The notes under the pieces were generated by a model. The model saw only the letters and a list, made by a program, of their open reading frames with translations, did no database searches and had not been told where the DNA came from. From Corynebacterium pseudotuberculosis (lineage in GTDB: Bacteria > Actinomycetota > Actinomycetes > Mycobacteriales > Mycobacteriaceae), in assembly GCF_002155265.1 (NCBI RefSeq), contig NZ_CP021251.1, forward strand, positions 1,054,001 through 1,118,000: 64,000 nucleotides of DNA, given 5' to 3'. Of this stretch, positions 8,919 to 18,019 are shown in pieces (the first letter of the stretch is position 1; each line of letters starts with the position of its first letter). A program made the position numbers and the translations under genes.

Positions 8919-10745
8919 GTGAAAATTCATCCCTCAAGAACCGTATTCTCACGCAGCGGTGGCGTATCTGTAGCATGCGCTGCCATAACTTGTGTATCCC
9001 TCGTTGCTGCTGCCGCCCCTGCTTTGTCCGTTGAAGAGCCTGATGATTCCCTCGCTGTTGTCCAGCGCCAAAGTGCTGCTCCCGCTGGTGAGGCTCCCGC
9101 TACTCGATTCATCGTTACGTTTAACCGAATGACGACGTTAGACCAAGCTAAACGGATGAAAATTCTAGATAAGATTGTTAAAGAATTTTCCTCTGATGCG
9201 TCTTTTGTTCGCCAGATGTTCGATGGCTCCTACGTTGTGGAGCTAGACCCGCCTGTTCCCGCAGAAAGAATCCCTTCCCTGCGTGGCGCCCTCGAGTCTA
9301 AAGCGGAAATTGCGTATGCAGATATTGACCGCGTTCAGTATTCCGCTTCTCTTGCCGAGCCCAATGATGAACACTATAAGTTCCAATGGCACCTTTTTGA
9401 CCAGTTTGGTGCCAACGTAGATAAGGCGTGGGCAACGGGCGCAGACGGTGCTGAGACAGTCATCGCTGTGGTCGACTCGGGGATTACACGCCATGCTGAT
9501 CTTAATTCCAAGGTCCTTCCTGGCTATGACATGATCTCTGACCCCAAGATCTCCCAAGACCACGATGGTCGCGATAACGACCCAACTGATATGGGGGACT
9601 GGACTTATCAAGGCGCCTGTGGACGTAACTCTCGGGCCACAAATTCTTCCTGGCACGGCACTCACGTGGCAGGTATTGCAGCGGCAGTCACAGACAATCA
9701 TGAGGGTGTTGCTGGTGTTGCTCCTAATGCAAAAATTCTCCCCGTTCGTGCCCTAGGGCGATGCGGCGGTTATACCTCCGACATCGCAGATGCGATCGTC
9801 TGGGCTTCCGGAGAAGAAGTCCCCGGGGTTCCGCGAAACGATAATCCCGCTGACGTAATCAATTTGTCACTTGGCGGGCAGTCTCGTTGTATGCCTATCT
9901 ACCAAAATGCCATCGATCGTGCATTATCTCGCGGTGCAACAATCGCTGTGGCTGCCGGCAACGAGGATCAGTCGACCGAAAATGTCCAGCCGGCATCATG
10001 CAGCGGTGTGATTACTGTGGGTGCTACGGGCCCGGAAGGCCACCGGGCTGTCTACTCTAACTTTGGGCGCAACGTTGTTATCGGCGCGCCGGGAGGGAAT
10101 ATGCACCCGGCCTTTGGCAATCACAACCCGGGCGGTGGCATCCTTTCCACCGTTAACCGCGGTCTGCGTGGGGCTGAGGCTAGCGGATATTCCTATATGG
10201 AGGGCACCTCTATGGCTACGCCTGTGGTTTCCGGCGTTATTGCTTTGATGAAGGCCACCGATCCCACGATTAGCCCAGAAGAGATTGAGCGCATCCTCCG
10301 TGACACGGCACGTCGCTACACCGCAGAGCCCGGCGCGGGACAGCGAAAGACTGCCCACGGAATGGGAGCAGGGCTTATCGACGCCCACGCTGCGGTTTGT
10401 GCCGTTGCAGCCCGCAGTGGCCGCAACTGTGACGATGTACGTCGCAGCCCTAAGCCAAGCAAAACTACGGAGCCTGTGGCTACAGAGCCTGTTGTAGAAA
10501 AGACGCCTGAGCCTATTTCTGCTGACCCCGTGCCAGTTGAGTTGAATCCTAGTGATTCCCTCTCTCCGGAAGAAGACCTGCCTATTCTAGAAACAGAACC
10601 AGCACCTGTGATTCCAGAGGAACCACTGCCTATTGTGAGGCAACCAAAGGAGCGCTCTGGTCGAGAGCGCACAGGAAAAGAACAATCAAAGCAACAACAA
10701 TGCACTCGTTTTGAGCGGCTTCTTCCGTGGAAGAAGTGCTCTTAA
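8919..10745 (+). CDS. Secreted subtilisin-like serine protease (S8) with Pro/Glu-rich tail
   Basis: A 608-residue exported protease. It has a basic start and hydrophobic signal peptide ending near residue 37, an inhibitor-I9-like propeptide (about 60-140), and an S8 catalytic domain with Asp186 (VVDSGI), His246 (HGTHVAG), oxyanion Asn348 (AAGNE) and Ser431 (GTSMATP). After about residue 500 comes a low-complexity tail rich in Pro, Glu and Val, then a basic end (KERSGRERTGKEQSK) with two Cys near the C terminus. No cell-wall sorting motif or clear transmembrane anchor follows, so it is probably secreted or held by the wall-spanning tail. It is flanked by a long perfect palindrome downstream. 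Substrate unknown. Confidence 0.9.
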   Translation: MKIHPSRTVFSRSGGVSVACAAITCVSLVAAAAPALSVEEPDDSLAVVQRQSAAPAGEAPATRFIVTFNRMTTLDQAKRMKILDKIVKEFSSDASFVRQMFDGSYVVELDPPVPAERIPSLRGALESKAEIAYADIDRVQYSASLAEPNDEHYKFQWHLFDQFGANVDKAWATGADGAETVIAVVDSGITRHADLNSKVLPGYDMISDPKISQDHDGRDNDPTDMGDWTYQGACGRNSRATNSSWHGTHVAGIAAAVTDNHEGVAGVAPNAKILPVRALGRCGGYTSDIADAIVWASGEEVPGVPRNDNPADVINLSLGGQSRCMPIYQNAIDRALSRGATIAVAAGNEDQSTENVQPASCSGVITVGATGPEGHRAVYSNFGRNVVIGAPGGNMHPAFGNHNPGGGILSTVNRGLRGAEASGYSYMEGTSMATPVVSGVIALMKATDPTISPEEIERILRDTARRYTAEPGAGQRKTAHGMGAGLIDAHAAVCAVAARSGRNCDDVRRSPKPSKTTEPVATEPVVEKTPEPISADPVPVELNPSDSLSPEEDLPILETEPAPVIPEEPLPIVRQPKERSGRERTGKEQSKQQQCTRFERLLPWKKCS

Positions 10746-10758
10746 GAGGGGCTTTTAA

Positions 10759-10814
10759 ATAAGTAATGCAAAGGCACGCTCACAATATTGTGAGCGTGCC
10801 TTTGCATTACTTAT
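10759..10814. terminator. 56-bp perfect palindrome, probable bidirectional terminator
   Basis: Two 28-base arms are exact reverse complements with no spacer; the axis is between 10786 and 10787. It directly follows the subtilase stop codon and is AT-rich at its ends and GC-rich inside, as in a terminator stem, though a conventional loop must open at the centre. Confidence 0.75.
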
Positions 10815-10849
10815 GAAGCCAAAAGATAGCAAAAGAACACAATGCATGA

Positions 10850-10887
10850 GCCCCGCCTTGACAGTGAAAATACTGTTAAGGCGGGGC
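10850..10887 (-). terminator. Terminator of tRNA-Arg
   Basis: Sixteen-base arms at 10850-10865 and 10872-10887 match except for one wobble position, about ten bases past the tRNA 3' end. Confidence 0.7.
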
Positions 10888-10896
10888 CTATAAACG

Positions 10897-10970
10897 CGCC
10901 CCCGGCAGGATTCGAACCCGCGACCAATCGGGTAGAAGCCGACTGCTCTAATCCACTGAGCTACGGAGGC
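10897..10970 (-). tRNA. tRNA-Arg (anticodon TCT)
   Basis: Minus-strand cloverleaf: GCCTCCG acceptor pairing with CGGGGGC, D-arm AGCTCAGTGGATTAGAGC, anticodon loop GGCTTCTACCC giving TCT, and T-arm GCGGGTTCGAATCCTGC. CCA is not encoded. Confidence 0.95.
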
Positions 10971-11025
10971 ATTGATGGAAATAATACTACGGTGTGTGTT
11001 TTCCTCATAGTTGAGGAGGTGGGGA

Positions 11026-11065
11026 TAAAAGATAGGTCGAGAATTGCGTCCCGACCTATCTTTTT
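11026..11065 (-). terminator. Terminator of the ybdD-cstA pair
   Basis: Arms AAAGATAGGTCG (11028-11039) and CGACCTATCTTT (11052-11063) are perfectly complementary, with A and T runs on either side. Confidence 0.75.
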
Positions 11066-11085
11066 CGTCCTGCCCTTAATGGACG

Positions 11086-11286
11086 CTAACAGCAGCGGGA
11101 GCCTGGATTGGCATCTTGCTCTGCCCAACGTTGACGCCAATATTCTCGTTCGCTGGGAATCGATTCATGGGGATGGTGGGCTCGTCGGTGGGCTACGAAT
11201 TTTTCGTAGTCTTTTTCTCCGAGTACCTCGCCCCAGTAACGTAGCGGGGCTGTTGCCCAGCGCAGCGCTGTTGAAAGAGTCTCCAT
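11086..11286 (-). CDS. YbdD/YjiX family small protein
   Basis: A 66-residue protein of the YbdD (DUF466) family, recognised by the charged C-terminal half with HRRAHHPHESIPSEREYWR. Members are nearly always encoded directly after CstA-type transporters; in E. coli such a partner is needed for full pyruvate uptake by the related transporter. Here it begins 20 bp after the cstA stop codon, so the two are cotranscribed. Confidence 0.88.
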   Translation of the reverse strand: METLSTALRWATAPLRYWGEVLGEKDYEKFVAHRRAHHPHESIPSEREYWRQRWAEQDANPGSRCC

Positions 11287-11305
11287 CGTTCCTCGCTAGT
11301 GAATG

Positions 11306-13591
11306 CTAGTGGTGGCTATGGGCGTGTGCTTTAGGTGGATCGTATTCATTCCAAGCCTTGACCAGTACTTTTTCTACGTCAGAAGTGCCAAGTGACGTTG
11401 GTGCAAAGATATTGGACTGATGGAATGGTTCTTCAGAAGTATGGACTTCCTCACCACGTTTAATCTTTCCCACGGCACGAATACAGACTACAGTAGCGGC
11501 GATGAGAACGATGATCACGAGTACTGCGAAAAGTACGGAGAGGAAGCCCTGAACTGCGGTGTTCCTAACAACAGCCTCCATGGCCTCTACCGATTTTGCA
11601 GTGCCAAAGGAGGTCTTTCCTTCTGCGAGTGCATTCTTATAACGAGTGTGCTGAGCCCAGTATCCAATGGCGGGATTGTCAGAGAAAATCTTCTGATAAG
11701 AAGCGGTCATGGTGACTGCAACATCCCAGAGCAGTGGTAGGCCAGGGATCCAGACCCATTTGAGAAGGCCCTTCTTAACGGTTACCACGACAACGAGCGA
11801 GAGCGCGACAGCAGCAAGAAGCTGGTTTGCAATACCAAAGAGCGGGAAGAGGACGTTAATACCGCCTAAGGGATCGGTGACTCCCATGAGGAGGATGGAA
11901 CCCCAGAGCGCACATACGATGACTGTAGAAAGCCAATGACCTACGGTCCAGTTTGGATCTGCAAATTTTTTGAGTCCGGGGATGTTGGCTAGCGTATCTG
12001 TCATCATAAAGCGGGCTACGCGGGTGCCGGCGTCGACAGTGGTGAGAATGAAGAGCGCCTCGAACATGATGGCAAAGTGATACCAGAAAGATTGCATTCC
12101 AGCATTGCCGGTGATGTCCGTAAGAATTTGCGACATTCCGAAAGCTAGAGTTGGTGCGCCACCGGTACGAGAGATAATGGTGCTTTCGCCTACGGCCTCT
12201 GCGGCTTGGGTAAGCGCATCGGCGGTGACGCCGGCGCCTGGAAGCCCGAGCCCGTTTACAAAGGCTGCTGCCTGCGTCGGATCAAGCCCGGTAAGGGTAG
12301 CCGGGGAGTTCATAATAAAGTAGAGGTGGCGATCGATAACCACTGCCGTGATGAGGGCCATGATTGCTACGAAGGACTCCATGAGCATCGAGCCATAGCC
12401 AATCACACGCATTTGTGATTCCTTTTCAATCAATTTCGGCGTTGTTCCTGCCGAAATCAACGAGTGGAAGCCAGATAGCGCACCACAGGCGATAGTGATG
12501 AAGAGGAAGGGGAAGAGGTTACCGGCAAAGACCGGGCCGTTGCCGTTGCGCGCGAAATCGGTGATCGCAGGCATATGGACCTCTGGCCGGTTAATCACGA
12601 TGGCTATAGCTAGGAGCGCGATCACGCCGACCTTCATAAAGGTAGACAGGTAGTCGCGTGGAGCAAGGAGCAACCACACGGGCAAGATAGCCGCCACGAT
12701 GCCGTAGCCGATGAGAACCCAGGCCAGAGTGACCTTGGACCATGTGAACCAGTCTGTGCCCCACTCGGTGGAAGCTACCCAGCCGCCAGAAATGATGGCA
12801 AGGAGTAGTAGAACCACACCGATAACCGAAACCTCGGTCACTCGCCCTGGCCGGATATAGCGCATGTAAATGCCCATGAAGATTGCGATTGGGACAGTCA
12901 TGGAAATGGAGAACACGCCCCATGGGGAGTCTGCAAGTGCGTTAACCACAACAAGAGCGAGAACCGCGATGATGATGACCATGATGGTAATAACGGCCAA
13001 GATGCCCGCAGCGCCGCCTACGGTTCCCATCTCGTCGCGGATCATTTGGCCGAGTGAACGGCCGCGACGACGTGTAGAAACCCAAAGGACAAGATAGTCC
13101 TGTACAGCACCGGCGAAAATTACACCGAGAACGATCCAGAGGGTTCCTGGAAGATAGCCCATCTGAGCTGCCATGACAGGGCCCACCAGCGGGCCGGCGC
13201 CGGCAATAGCGGCAAAATGATGGCCGAAGAGCACGCGACGATCTGTAGGAACAAAGTCCTTCCCGTCGTTAATGTATTCAGCTGGAGTCGCGCGATCATC
13301 ACGCGGCCGAACCACCTTGTATTCAATAAGTCGCGCCCAGAATGCGTAGGCGATGAAGTATGACCCGACTGCGGCGAAGACAAGCCACACAGCGTTGATC
13401 GTTTCGCCTCGGGCGAAAGCAATAACACCCCAGCCTGCGGCGGCGATAAGAGCGATGATGATGAGTATGACGCGCGATTTGAGGGATAGTGGGCGCGAGT
13501 CTTTTACGCCCACGGGTAGCGGCGCCGTGTCACCGTGGAGGTATTCTACGCCTTTGGGGGGCGCTTGGATTGTGGGAACTGGATTGCTCAT
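11306..13591 (-). CDS. cstA: Carbon starvation protein CstA (peptide/pyruvate transporter)
   Basis: A 761-residue polytopic membrane protein of the CstA family, with many hydrophobic segments and the conserved regions FGHHFAAIAGAGPLVGPV and SGFHSLISAGTTPK. CstA proteins take up peptides or pyruvate and are induced when preferred carbon runs out. The ATG at 13591 follows GGAAGG; a TTG two codons upstream is less likely. About 590 bp of non-coding DNA precedes it, room for carbon-source control. I found no full GlxR consensus there by eye. Confidence 0.94.
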   Translation of the reverse strand: MSNPVPTIQAPPKGVEYLHGDTAPLPVGVKDSRPLSLKSRVILIIIALIAAAGWGVIAFARGETINAVWLVFAAVGSYFIAYAFWARLIEYKVVRPRDDRATPAEYINDGKDFVPTDRRVLFGHHFAAIAGAGPLVGPVMAAQMGYLPGTLWIVLGVIFAGAVQDYLVLWVSTRRRGRSLGQMIRDEMGTVGGAAGILAVITIMVIIIAVLALVVVNALADSPWGVFSISMTVPIAIFMGIYMRYIRPGRVTEVSVIGVVLLLLAIISGGWVASTEWGTDWFTWSKVTLAWVLIGYGIVAAILPVWLLLAPRDYLSTFMKVGVIALLAIAIVINRPEVHMPAITDFARNGNGPVFAGNLFPFLFITIACGALSGFHSLISAGTTPKLIEKESQMRVIGYGSMLMESFVAIMALITAVVIDRHLYFIMNSPATLTGLDPTQAAAFVNGLGLPGAGVTADALTQAAEAVGESTIISRTGGAPTLAFGMSQILTDITGNAGMQSFWYHFAIMFEALFILTTVDAGTRVARFMMTDTLANIPGLKKFADPNWTVGHWLSTVIVCALWGSILLMGVTDPLGGINVLFPLFGIANQLLAAVALSLVVVVTVKKGLLKWVWIPGLPLLWDVAVTMTASYQKIFSDNPAIGYWAQHTRYKNALAEGKTSFGTAKSVEAMEAVVRNTAVQGFLSVLFAVLVIIVLIAATVVCIRAVGKIKRGEEVHTSEEPFHQSNIFAPTSLGTSDVEKVLVKAWNEYDPPKAHAHSHH

Positions 13592-14183
13592 GTGCAATGA
13601 CCTTCCACTCTGGGGCTGCGTCGATTAGCTAGCGATAATTCTGAGGGCGCTTGCTGATCAAGAAACCGAGTTTTATTGGCCGGGGGCGGGCTCGCTCTTA
13701 TAAAAGATGCTTTGAAAGCCAAGCAGCACACCGCGGGGCCGTGCATTACAAAATGTTCAGTTATGGGTGCCTGTGCGTATTCGATGCTGGGAGCAACGTG
13801 CAACACACCGTCGGACTGCTATGACCTGAGAAAACTGCCCATAAATCTATGGGTAAGAATTCCAAAGCAAGTGAGATTAAGGGAACGCAAAGAATATGAC
13901 CTAAATGAAGTATTTTCCCGGTCCGTAAGGGATACGCAGGGATGCACGTGGAAATATCCTTCCGTATGACAATTCAGCCTGTGGCACTAAGAAGTAGGAT
14001 AGCTTAACAAAGGCCCACAACTGTAATTCGTTTCATTTATTTCGCTTAATATGGTGAAGGTTAAACTTTTGTTGGGTTAAGTCCGTTGTTGGAATTCTCT
14101 TCCATCTTGCTTGGCTTTTGTTGTCTTTCCTTGGGGACTGTCTAAAACGTGCCGCTGAAACAGAAACGGTTAGGCTAGAAACC
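13592..14183. other. Divergent intergenic region between cstA and ctaG
   Basis: Nearly 600 bases with promoters for both divergent genes. A 97-codon plus-strand frame at 13676-13969 lacks any recognisable protein features. No convincing operator dyad was found. Confidence 0.45.
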
Positions 14184-16229
14184 ATGTCGAATGCTTCCTC
14201 CCCTGTGGTTCGAGTCACCTGGCCGTTGTATCTTGCTTTTTTAGCTGTTGCGGGTTTGGTGGGAACGCTAATCTCCTGGGGCTTTCTTAGTGAGTCTCTG
14301 GCTGCATTGGGGATCCCTGACCCCGGCCCACTGACTACTGCGGGATTGCCATTCTTCCGCGCGGCTGGGTGGATGCTTGCGGCTCTTGGCGTGGGGTCGT
14401 TTATGTTCTCAGCCTTTTTTGTTTCTCCCCGCGCAAGCGTCTCATTGGATCGTGCGGAGCTGAGCGTCGATGGGCATATTGCGGCACGAACCGGCTCGGT
14501 TGCAGTGCTTTGTTTCGGTGCTATTGCGATCCTCATGATTCCGCTTGTGCTTTCCGACGTCTCCGGCCAGCCGTTTTCCCAAACAGTACAGCTGCATAAT
14601 TGGCCGGTTGCTATTGCGAAGGTTCCGGCGGTACTTGCCTGGCTATGGACAGCGATTATCTCTGGAGTTGTCGGGGGATTGTCGTTGCTGAGTAAGCGCT
14701 GGAAATCTCAACCCGTATGGTTTGTCGGCGCAATCGCCACGATCATTCCACTAGGTCTGGAAGGACATTCGGCGGCCGGCGGAGACCACGACTATGGGAC
14801 GAACTCCCTTTTATGGCATTTACTCTTCATGCTGTTGTGGGTCGGCGGCCTCATGGCGTTGATCGCACACGGCAGGCGCCTGGGTCCGGATCTTGGCATT
14901 GCTGTATCGCGTTATTCTCACGTTGCCTTATGGTCGCTTGTAGCAATGACAATCTCGGGTGTGATTAATGCGGCCATTCGAGTGCGTGTGGGGGACTTGT
15001 TTACTAGCGGGTATGGCAGATTAATCGTGGCTAAAGCTGTGATCACCATTGTTTTGGCAGCTCTCGGATTTGTGCATCGAGCAATTACTGTTCCCCAGCT
15101 TCAAAAACGCGAGGATAATCGAGGGCTTTTTGCGCGCGTTGCCATAGTTGAAGTCTTAGTTATGGCTGCGATTATTGGTGTGGCTATCTCGTTGGGAAGA
15201 ACACCGCCGCCTCCGCCTAGGGTGACTGATCTTTCTCGGATGTCGATCATTATGGGGTATGACCTCACCAAGGCCCCAACATTCTGGAATGTGTGGACGG
15301 TTTGGCGTTTTGACATTATGTTTACCACCTTGGGGATCGCGCTTACCGTGGCATATATTGTGGGGCTTCTACGGCTTCGGGCGCAGGGGAAACAGTGGAA
15401 ATGGCAACGTACATTTTGGTTCTTGCTGGGGAGTATAAGCCTTAGCCTCTGCATGAGTTCTGGCGTGGGGCTATATATGCCAGCGATGTTCTCTATGCAT
15501 ATGGTTGCCCATATGGTTCTGTCCATGGTAATCCCGGTCTTTTTGGTCTTGGGTAATCCGTTACAACTGGCGCTTGCAACATTGCGGCCGGGAACCCCTG
15601 ACCGGCCAGGGCCTAAGGAGTGGCTAGAGCAATTTATCGATTCGAAGACTCTGCGCGTGTTTATGCACCCGGCGTTTAATACGATTCAATTTGTCACCAT
15701 TTTTTATCTCTTATACGTCACCCCTTGGTACGAGGTTATGGTTTCAGAGCATGCAGGTCACTTGTCTATGAACTGGGTGTTCTTGCTGTCTGGGACAATT
15801 TATTATTGGGAAATGATCGGCGGAGATCCCAAACCGGTGAATAACTCGGTGCTGTCTCGTCTTGGCTGGCTGGTTTTCTCGATGCCTTTCCATCTGTACT
15901 TTGGCGTGTATCTTATGCAGCTTTCAAAAGTCCTGGCAGAAGGTTTTTATTCTCAGCTCGGTTTGCCGTGGACGGTGGACCTGATGCATGACCAAAATGT
16001 TGGTGGTGGCATTGCCTGGGCCTCTGGGGCATTCCCGTTAGTCATCGTTTTTGGAGCCCTGTTTATGGAGTGGCTGAAGGAGGACCGTCGAACGGAACGC
16101 GAGATCGAGGAGAGGATTGAGTCGGATGACGATGAAGATTTTGCGGCTTATAACCAAATGCTGGCAAGGATGAACTCAGGAGAACAGGGAGCAGCGGCTG
16201 ACTACCATAGTCGAGAGTTTGGTAAGTGA
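14184..16229 (+). CDS. ctaG: CopD-CtaG fusion: copper resistance D domain plus cytochrome oxidase assembly domain
   Basis: A 681-residue polytopic membrane protein. The N-terminal half resembles the CopD copper-import domain (GHSAAGGDHDYG, LLWHLLFMLLWVGGLMAL). The C-terminal half is a caa3-type CtaG domain (FSMHMVAHMVLSMVIPVFLV, HLSMNWVFLLSGTIYYW), linked to copper delivery for CuB assembly in cytochrome c oxidase. The fusion is common in actinobacteria. The His/Met-rich helices are the likely copper path. The start is placed at ATG 14184, because the upstream 22 codons look non-coding and AGGCTAGAAA lies in front. Confidence 0.88.
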   Translation: MSNASSPVVRVTWPLYLAFLAVAGLVGTLISWGFLSESLAALGIPDPGPLTTAGLPFFRAAGWMLAALGVGSFMFSAFFVSPRASVSLDRAELSVDGHIAARTGSVAVLCFGAIAILMIPLVLSDVSGQPFSQTVQLHNWPVAIAKVPAVLAWLWTAIISGVVGGLSLLSKRWKSQPVWFVGAIATIIPLGLEGHSAAGGDHDYGTNSLLWHLLFMLLWVGGLMALIAHGRRLGPDLGIAVSRYSHVALWSLVAMTISGVINAAIRVRVGDLFTSGYGRLIVAKAVITIVLAALGFVHRAITVPQLQKREDNRGLFARVAIVEVLVMAAIIGVAISLGRTPPPPPRVTDLSRMSIIMGYDLTKAPTFWNVWTVWRFDIMFTTLGIALTVAYIVGLLRLRAQGKQWKWQRTFWFLLGSISLSLCMSSGVGLYMPAMFSMHMVAHMVLSMVIPVFLVLGNPLQLALATLRPGTPDRPGPKEWLEQFIDSKTLRVFMHPAFNTIQFVTIFYLLYVTPWYEVMVSEHAGHLSMNWVFLLSGTIYYWEMIGGDPKPVNNSVLSRLGWLVFSMPFHLYFGVYLMQLSKVLAEGFYSQLGLPWTVDLMHDQNVGGGIAWASGAFPLVIVFGALFMEWLKEDRRTEREIEERIESDDDEDFAAYNQMLARMNSGEQGAAADYHSREFGK

Positions 16230-16288
16230 ATCGAGACTCTTTATGTAGGTGGGAAAAGCCTGTTATTTTAAGTGGCATATACCCTTTT

Positions 16289-16312
16289 TATTAGGCAATT
16301 AATTGTCTAATA
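16289..16312. promoter_or_regulatory. Palindromic operator over the ABC exporter promoter
   Basis: A 24-bp dyad (TATTAGGCAATT / AATTGTCTAATA) with 11 of 12 pairs matching overlaps a TAATAT -10-like element (16308-16313), seven bases before the ATG. The shape is like operators of MarR- or TetR-type regulators. No regulator gene of that kind is adjacent, so the regulator would have to act in trans. Confidence 0.5.
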
Positions 16313-16319
16313 TAAGTTT

Positions 16320-17243
16320 ATGAATACGCCAGTTATCCAAGTCTCCGCACTTACTAAGTCGTTTCATCGACACGGCCAACGTGGGTTTGTAGCTGTCGAT
16401 AACGTATCTTTTAGTGTGCCGCAGGGGCAGATCGTTGCGTTCCTAGGGCCTAACGGCGCTGGAAAATCTACCACGATCGACATGATCCTGGGTCTTAGCT
16501 CGCCAGACTCTGGGCACGTGAAAGTCCTCGGTGGCTCTCCCCAAAAAGCCACGTGTTCTGGTCGGTGTCAAGCGGTGCTTCAATCTGGTGGGTTACTGCC
16601 TGACTTCACAGTGCGCGAGACCGTTCAAGCAGTGGCCTCGGCGCATGGGGTGCGGGGGCGAGTTAAAGATGTGATTAAGCGCTGGGATCTGGACAGCTAC
16701 GCTCGTAGAAAAGTAGGAAAGTGCTCTGGGGGGCAGCAGCAGCGATTACGCTTTGCTTTGGCCATGCTCTCTGATCCACAGGTGCTTATCCTCGACGAGC
16801 CTACTGCGGGCCTGGACGTTGAGGCGCGTCGGAAATTTTGGCGGATCATGAGGGAGGAAGCGGACGCTGGTCGCACAATTCTGTTTGCTACTCATTACAT
16901 CGAAGAAGCGGATGATTTTGCGGAGCGCGTCATTTTTATCAGCGAGGGCAAAATAGTCGCTGATGGCCCCATTGAAAAGATCCGAGCTTCTGTGCGAGGC
17001 GCCACCGTTAGCGCCGTTGTTCCGGGGGCTTCCGCGAAAGATCTTGCTGGTTTGCCGGGGGTTAAAGGCATAAGCGTTAATGGTGATCGAATTACGTTGG
17101 ATACTACGCAGCCGGATGACATTGCTCGATATCTGCTTAATCACACATCGGCCTATGACTTGCTGGTTTCAACGACATCGCTTGAAGACGCATTTATTGA
17201 GTTGACTAATCCACGCGATGGTAATGAAAAGGATGCAGCATGA
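16320..17243 (+). CDS. ABC transporter ATP-binding protein (drug/peptide exporter type)
   Basis: A 307-residue ATPase with Walker A GPNGAGKST, signature CSGGQQQRL, Walker B VLILDEPTAGLD and the H-loop in FATHYIEEAD. It belongs to the ABC-2 exporter class (CcmA/DrrA-like), with a C-terminal extension of about 80 residues typical of that class. There is no ribosome site; a -10-like TAATAT places transcription start at the ATG, so a leaderless mRNA is likely. It overlaps the permease by four bases. It converges on the RiPP operon, which has no transporter of its own, so export of or immunity to that peptide is a reasonable inference. Confidence 0.9.
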   Translation: MNTPVIQVSALTKSFHRHGQRGFVAVDNVSFSVPQGQIVAFLGPNGAGKSTTIDMILGLSSPDSGHVKVLGGSPQKATCSGRCQAVLQSGGLLPDFTVRETVQAVASAHGVRGRVKDVIKRWDLDSYARRKVGKCSGGQQQRLRFALAMLSDPQVLILDEPTAGLDVEARRKFWRIMREEADAGRTILFATHYIEEADDFAERVIFISEGKIVADGPIEKIRASVRGATVSAVVPGASAKDLAGLPGVKGISVNGDRITLDTTQPDDIARYLLNHTSAYDLLVSTTSLEDAFIELTNPRDGNEKDAA

Positions 17244-17998
17244 ATATTCGGTTTGGGCTCATAGACGTTAAGCGCATCGTACGTAATCCAGCGAATCTGG
17301 TATTTGCGATCTTGCTACCAGCGGGAATGTATATCCTCTTTGGTGCCATCCAAAGTTATGCGGGAAATAAGCTGGGGCATGGCAACGTGAGCGCGACAGT
17401 TATGGCATCGATGGCTGCCTATGGTTCCGTCACAGTGGCAACGAGCCTTGCCGCAACCTCTGCTCTGGAACAAGAAAAAGGCTGGGGGCGTCAGCTAGCG
17501 ATGACCCCCCTTGTTGGTGGGAAATATATTGCTACCAAGGTGTTTACAGTGCTGATCGTTTCCCTTGCTCCCGTGATCGTGGTGTACGCCATTGGTGCGC
17601 TAACAACAGCCCAGATAGAAGGCGATATGCGGTGGTCCTTGGCATTCTTGGCGTCATGGCTTACTGCGGTGCCTTTTGCCCTTTTTGGGTTGGGGATCGC
17701 GCTACTCATTCGCGGTGAGGCGGCTCTGTCTATTGCTTCTTTTGGCGTATTGATCTGTGCCTTTTTGTCCAACATGTTTATTCCGCTCAGTGGATTTTTG
17801 CTATCCATGGCGCGATTCATGCCGCTATACGGGGTAAATAAATTAGCGCGTTTTCCTATAGCTGGTGCGGAAGAGGCGGCGACGAATGGAATGTTGGTCT
17901 CTGCTCCTTTGTGGTGGGCCGTGGCTAACGTTGCCGCTTGGGCTGTCGTGTTTGCGCTGCTGGCCTTTGTGGCGTCGAAACGCCAGCAAAAGCGATAA
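17240..17998 (+). CDS. ABC-2 type transporter permease
   Basis: A 252-residue membrane protein with about six hydrophobic segments and an N terminus of the type seen in ABC-2 permeases (RIVRNPANLVFAILLPAGMY). It pairs with the preceding ATPase, whose coding region it overlaps (ATGA). The stop lies 21 bp from the end of the convergent YcaO gene, leaving almost no space for a shared terminator. Substrate unknown; the neighbouring RiPP is the best candidate. Confidence 0.87.
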   Translation: MNIRFGLIDVKRIVRNPANLVFAILLPAGMYILFGAIQSYAGNKLGHGNVSATVMASMAAYGSVTVATSLAATSALEQEKGWGRQLAMTPLVGGKYIATKVFTVLIVSLAPVIVVYAIGALTTAQIEGDMRWSLAFLASWLTAVPFALFGLGIALLIRGEAALSIASFGVLICAFLSNMFIPLSGFLLSMARFMPLYGVNKLARFPIAGAEEAATNGMLVSAPLWWAVANVAAWAVVFALLAFVASKRQQKR

Positions 17999-18019
17999 AA
18001 TAGTGCTGCCCCGGAGCAA

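Noticed and set aside
13676..13969. 97-codon plus-strand frame between cstA and ctaG
   Set aside because: No family features, odd composition and no good ribosome site; more likely chance.
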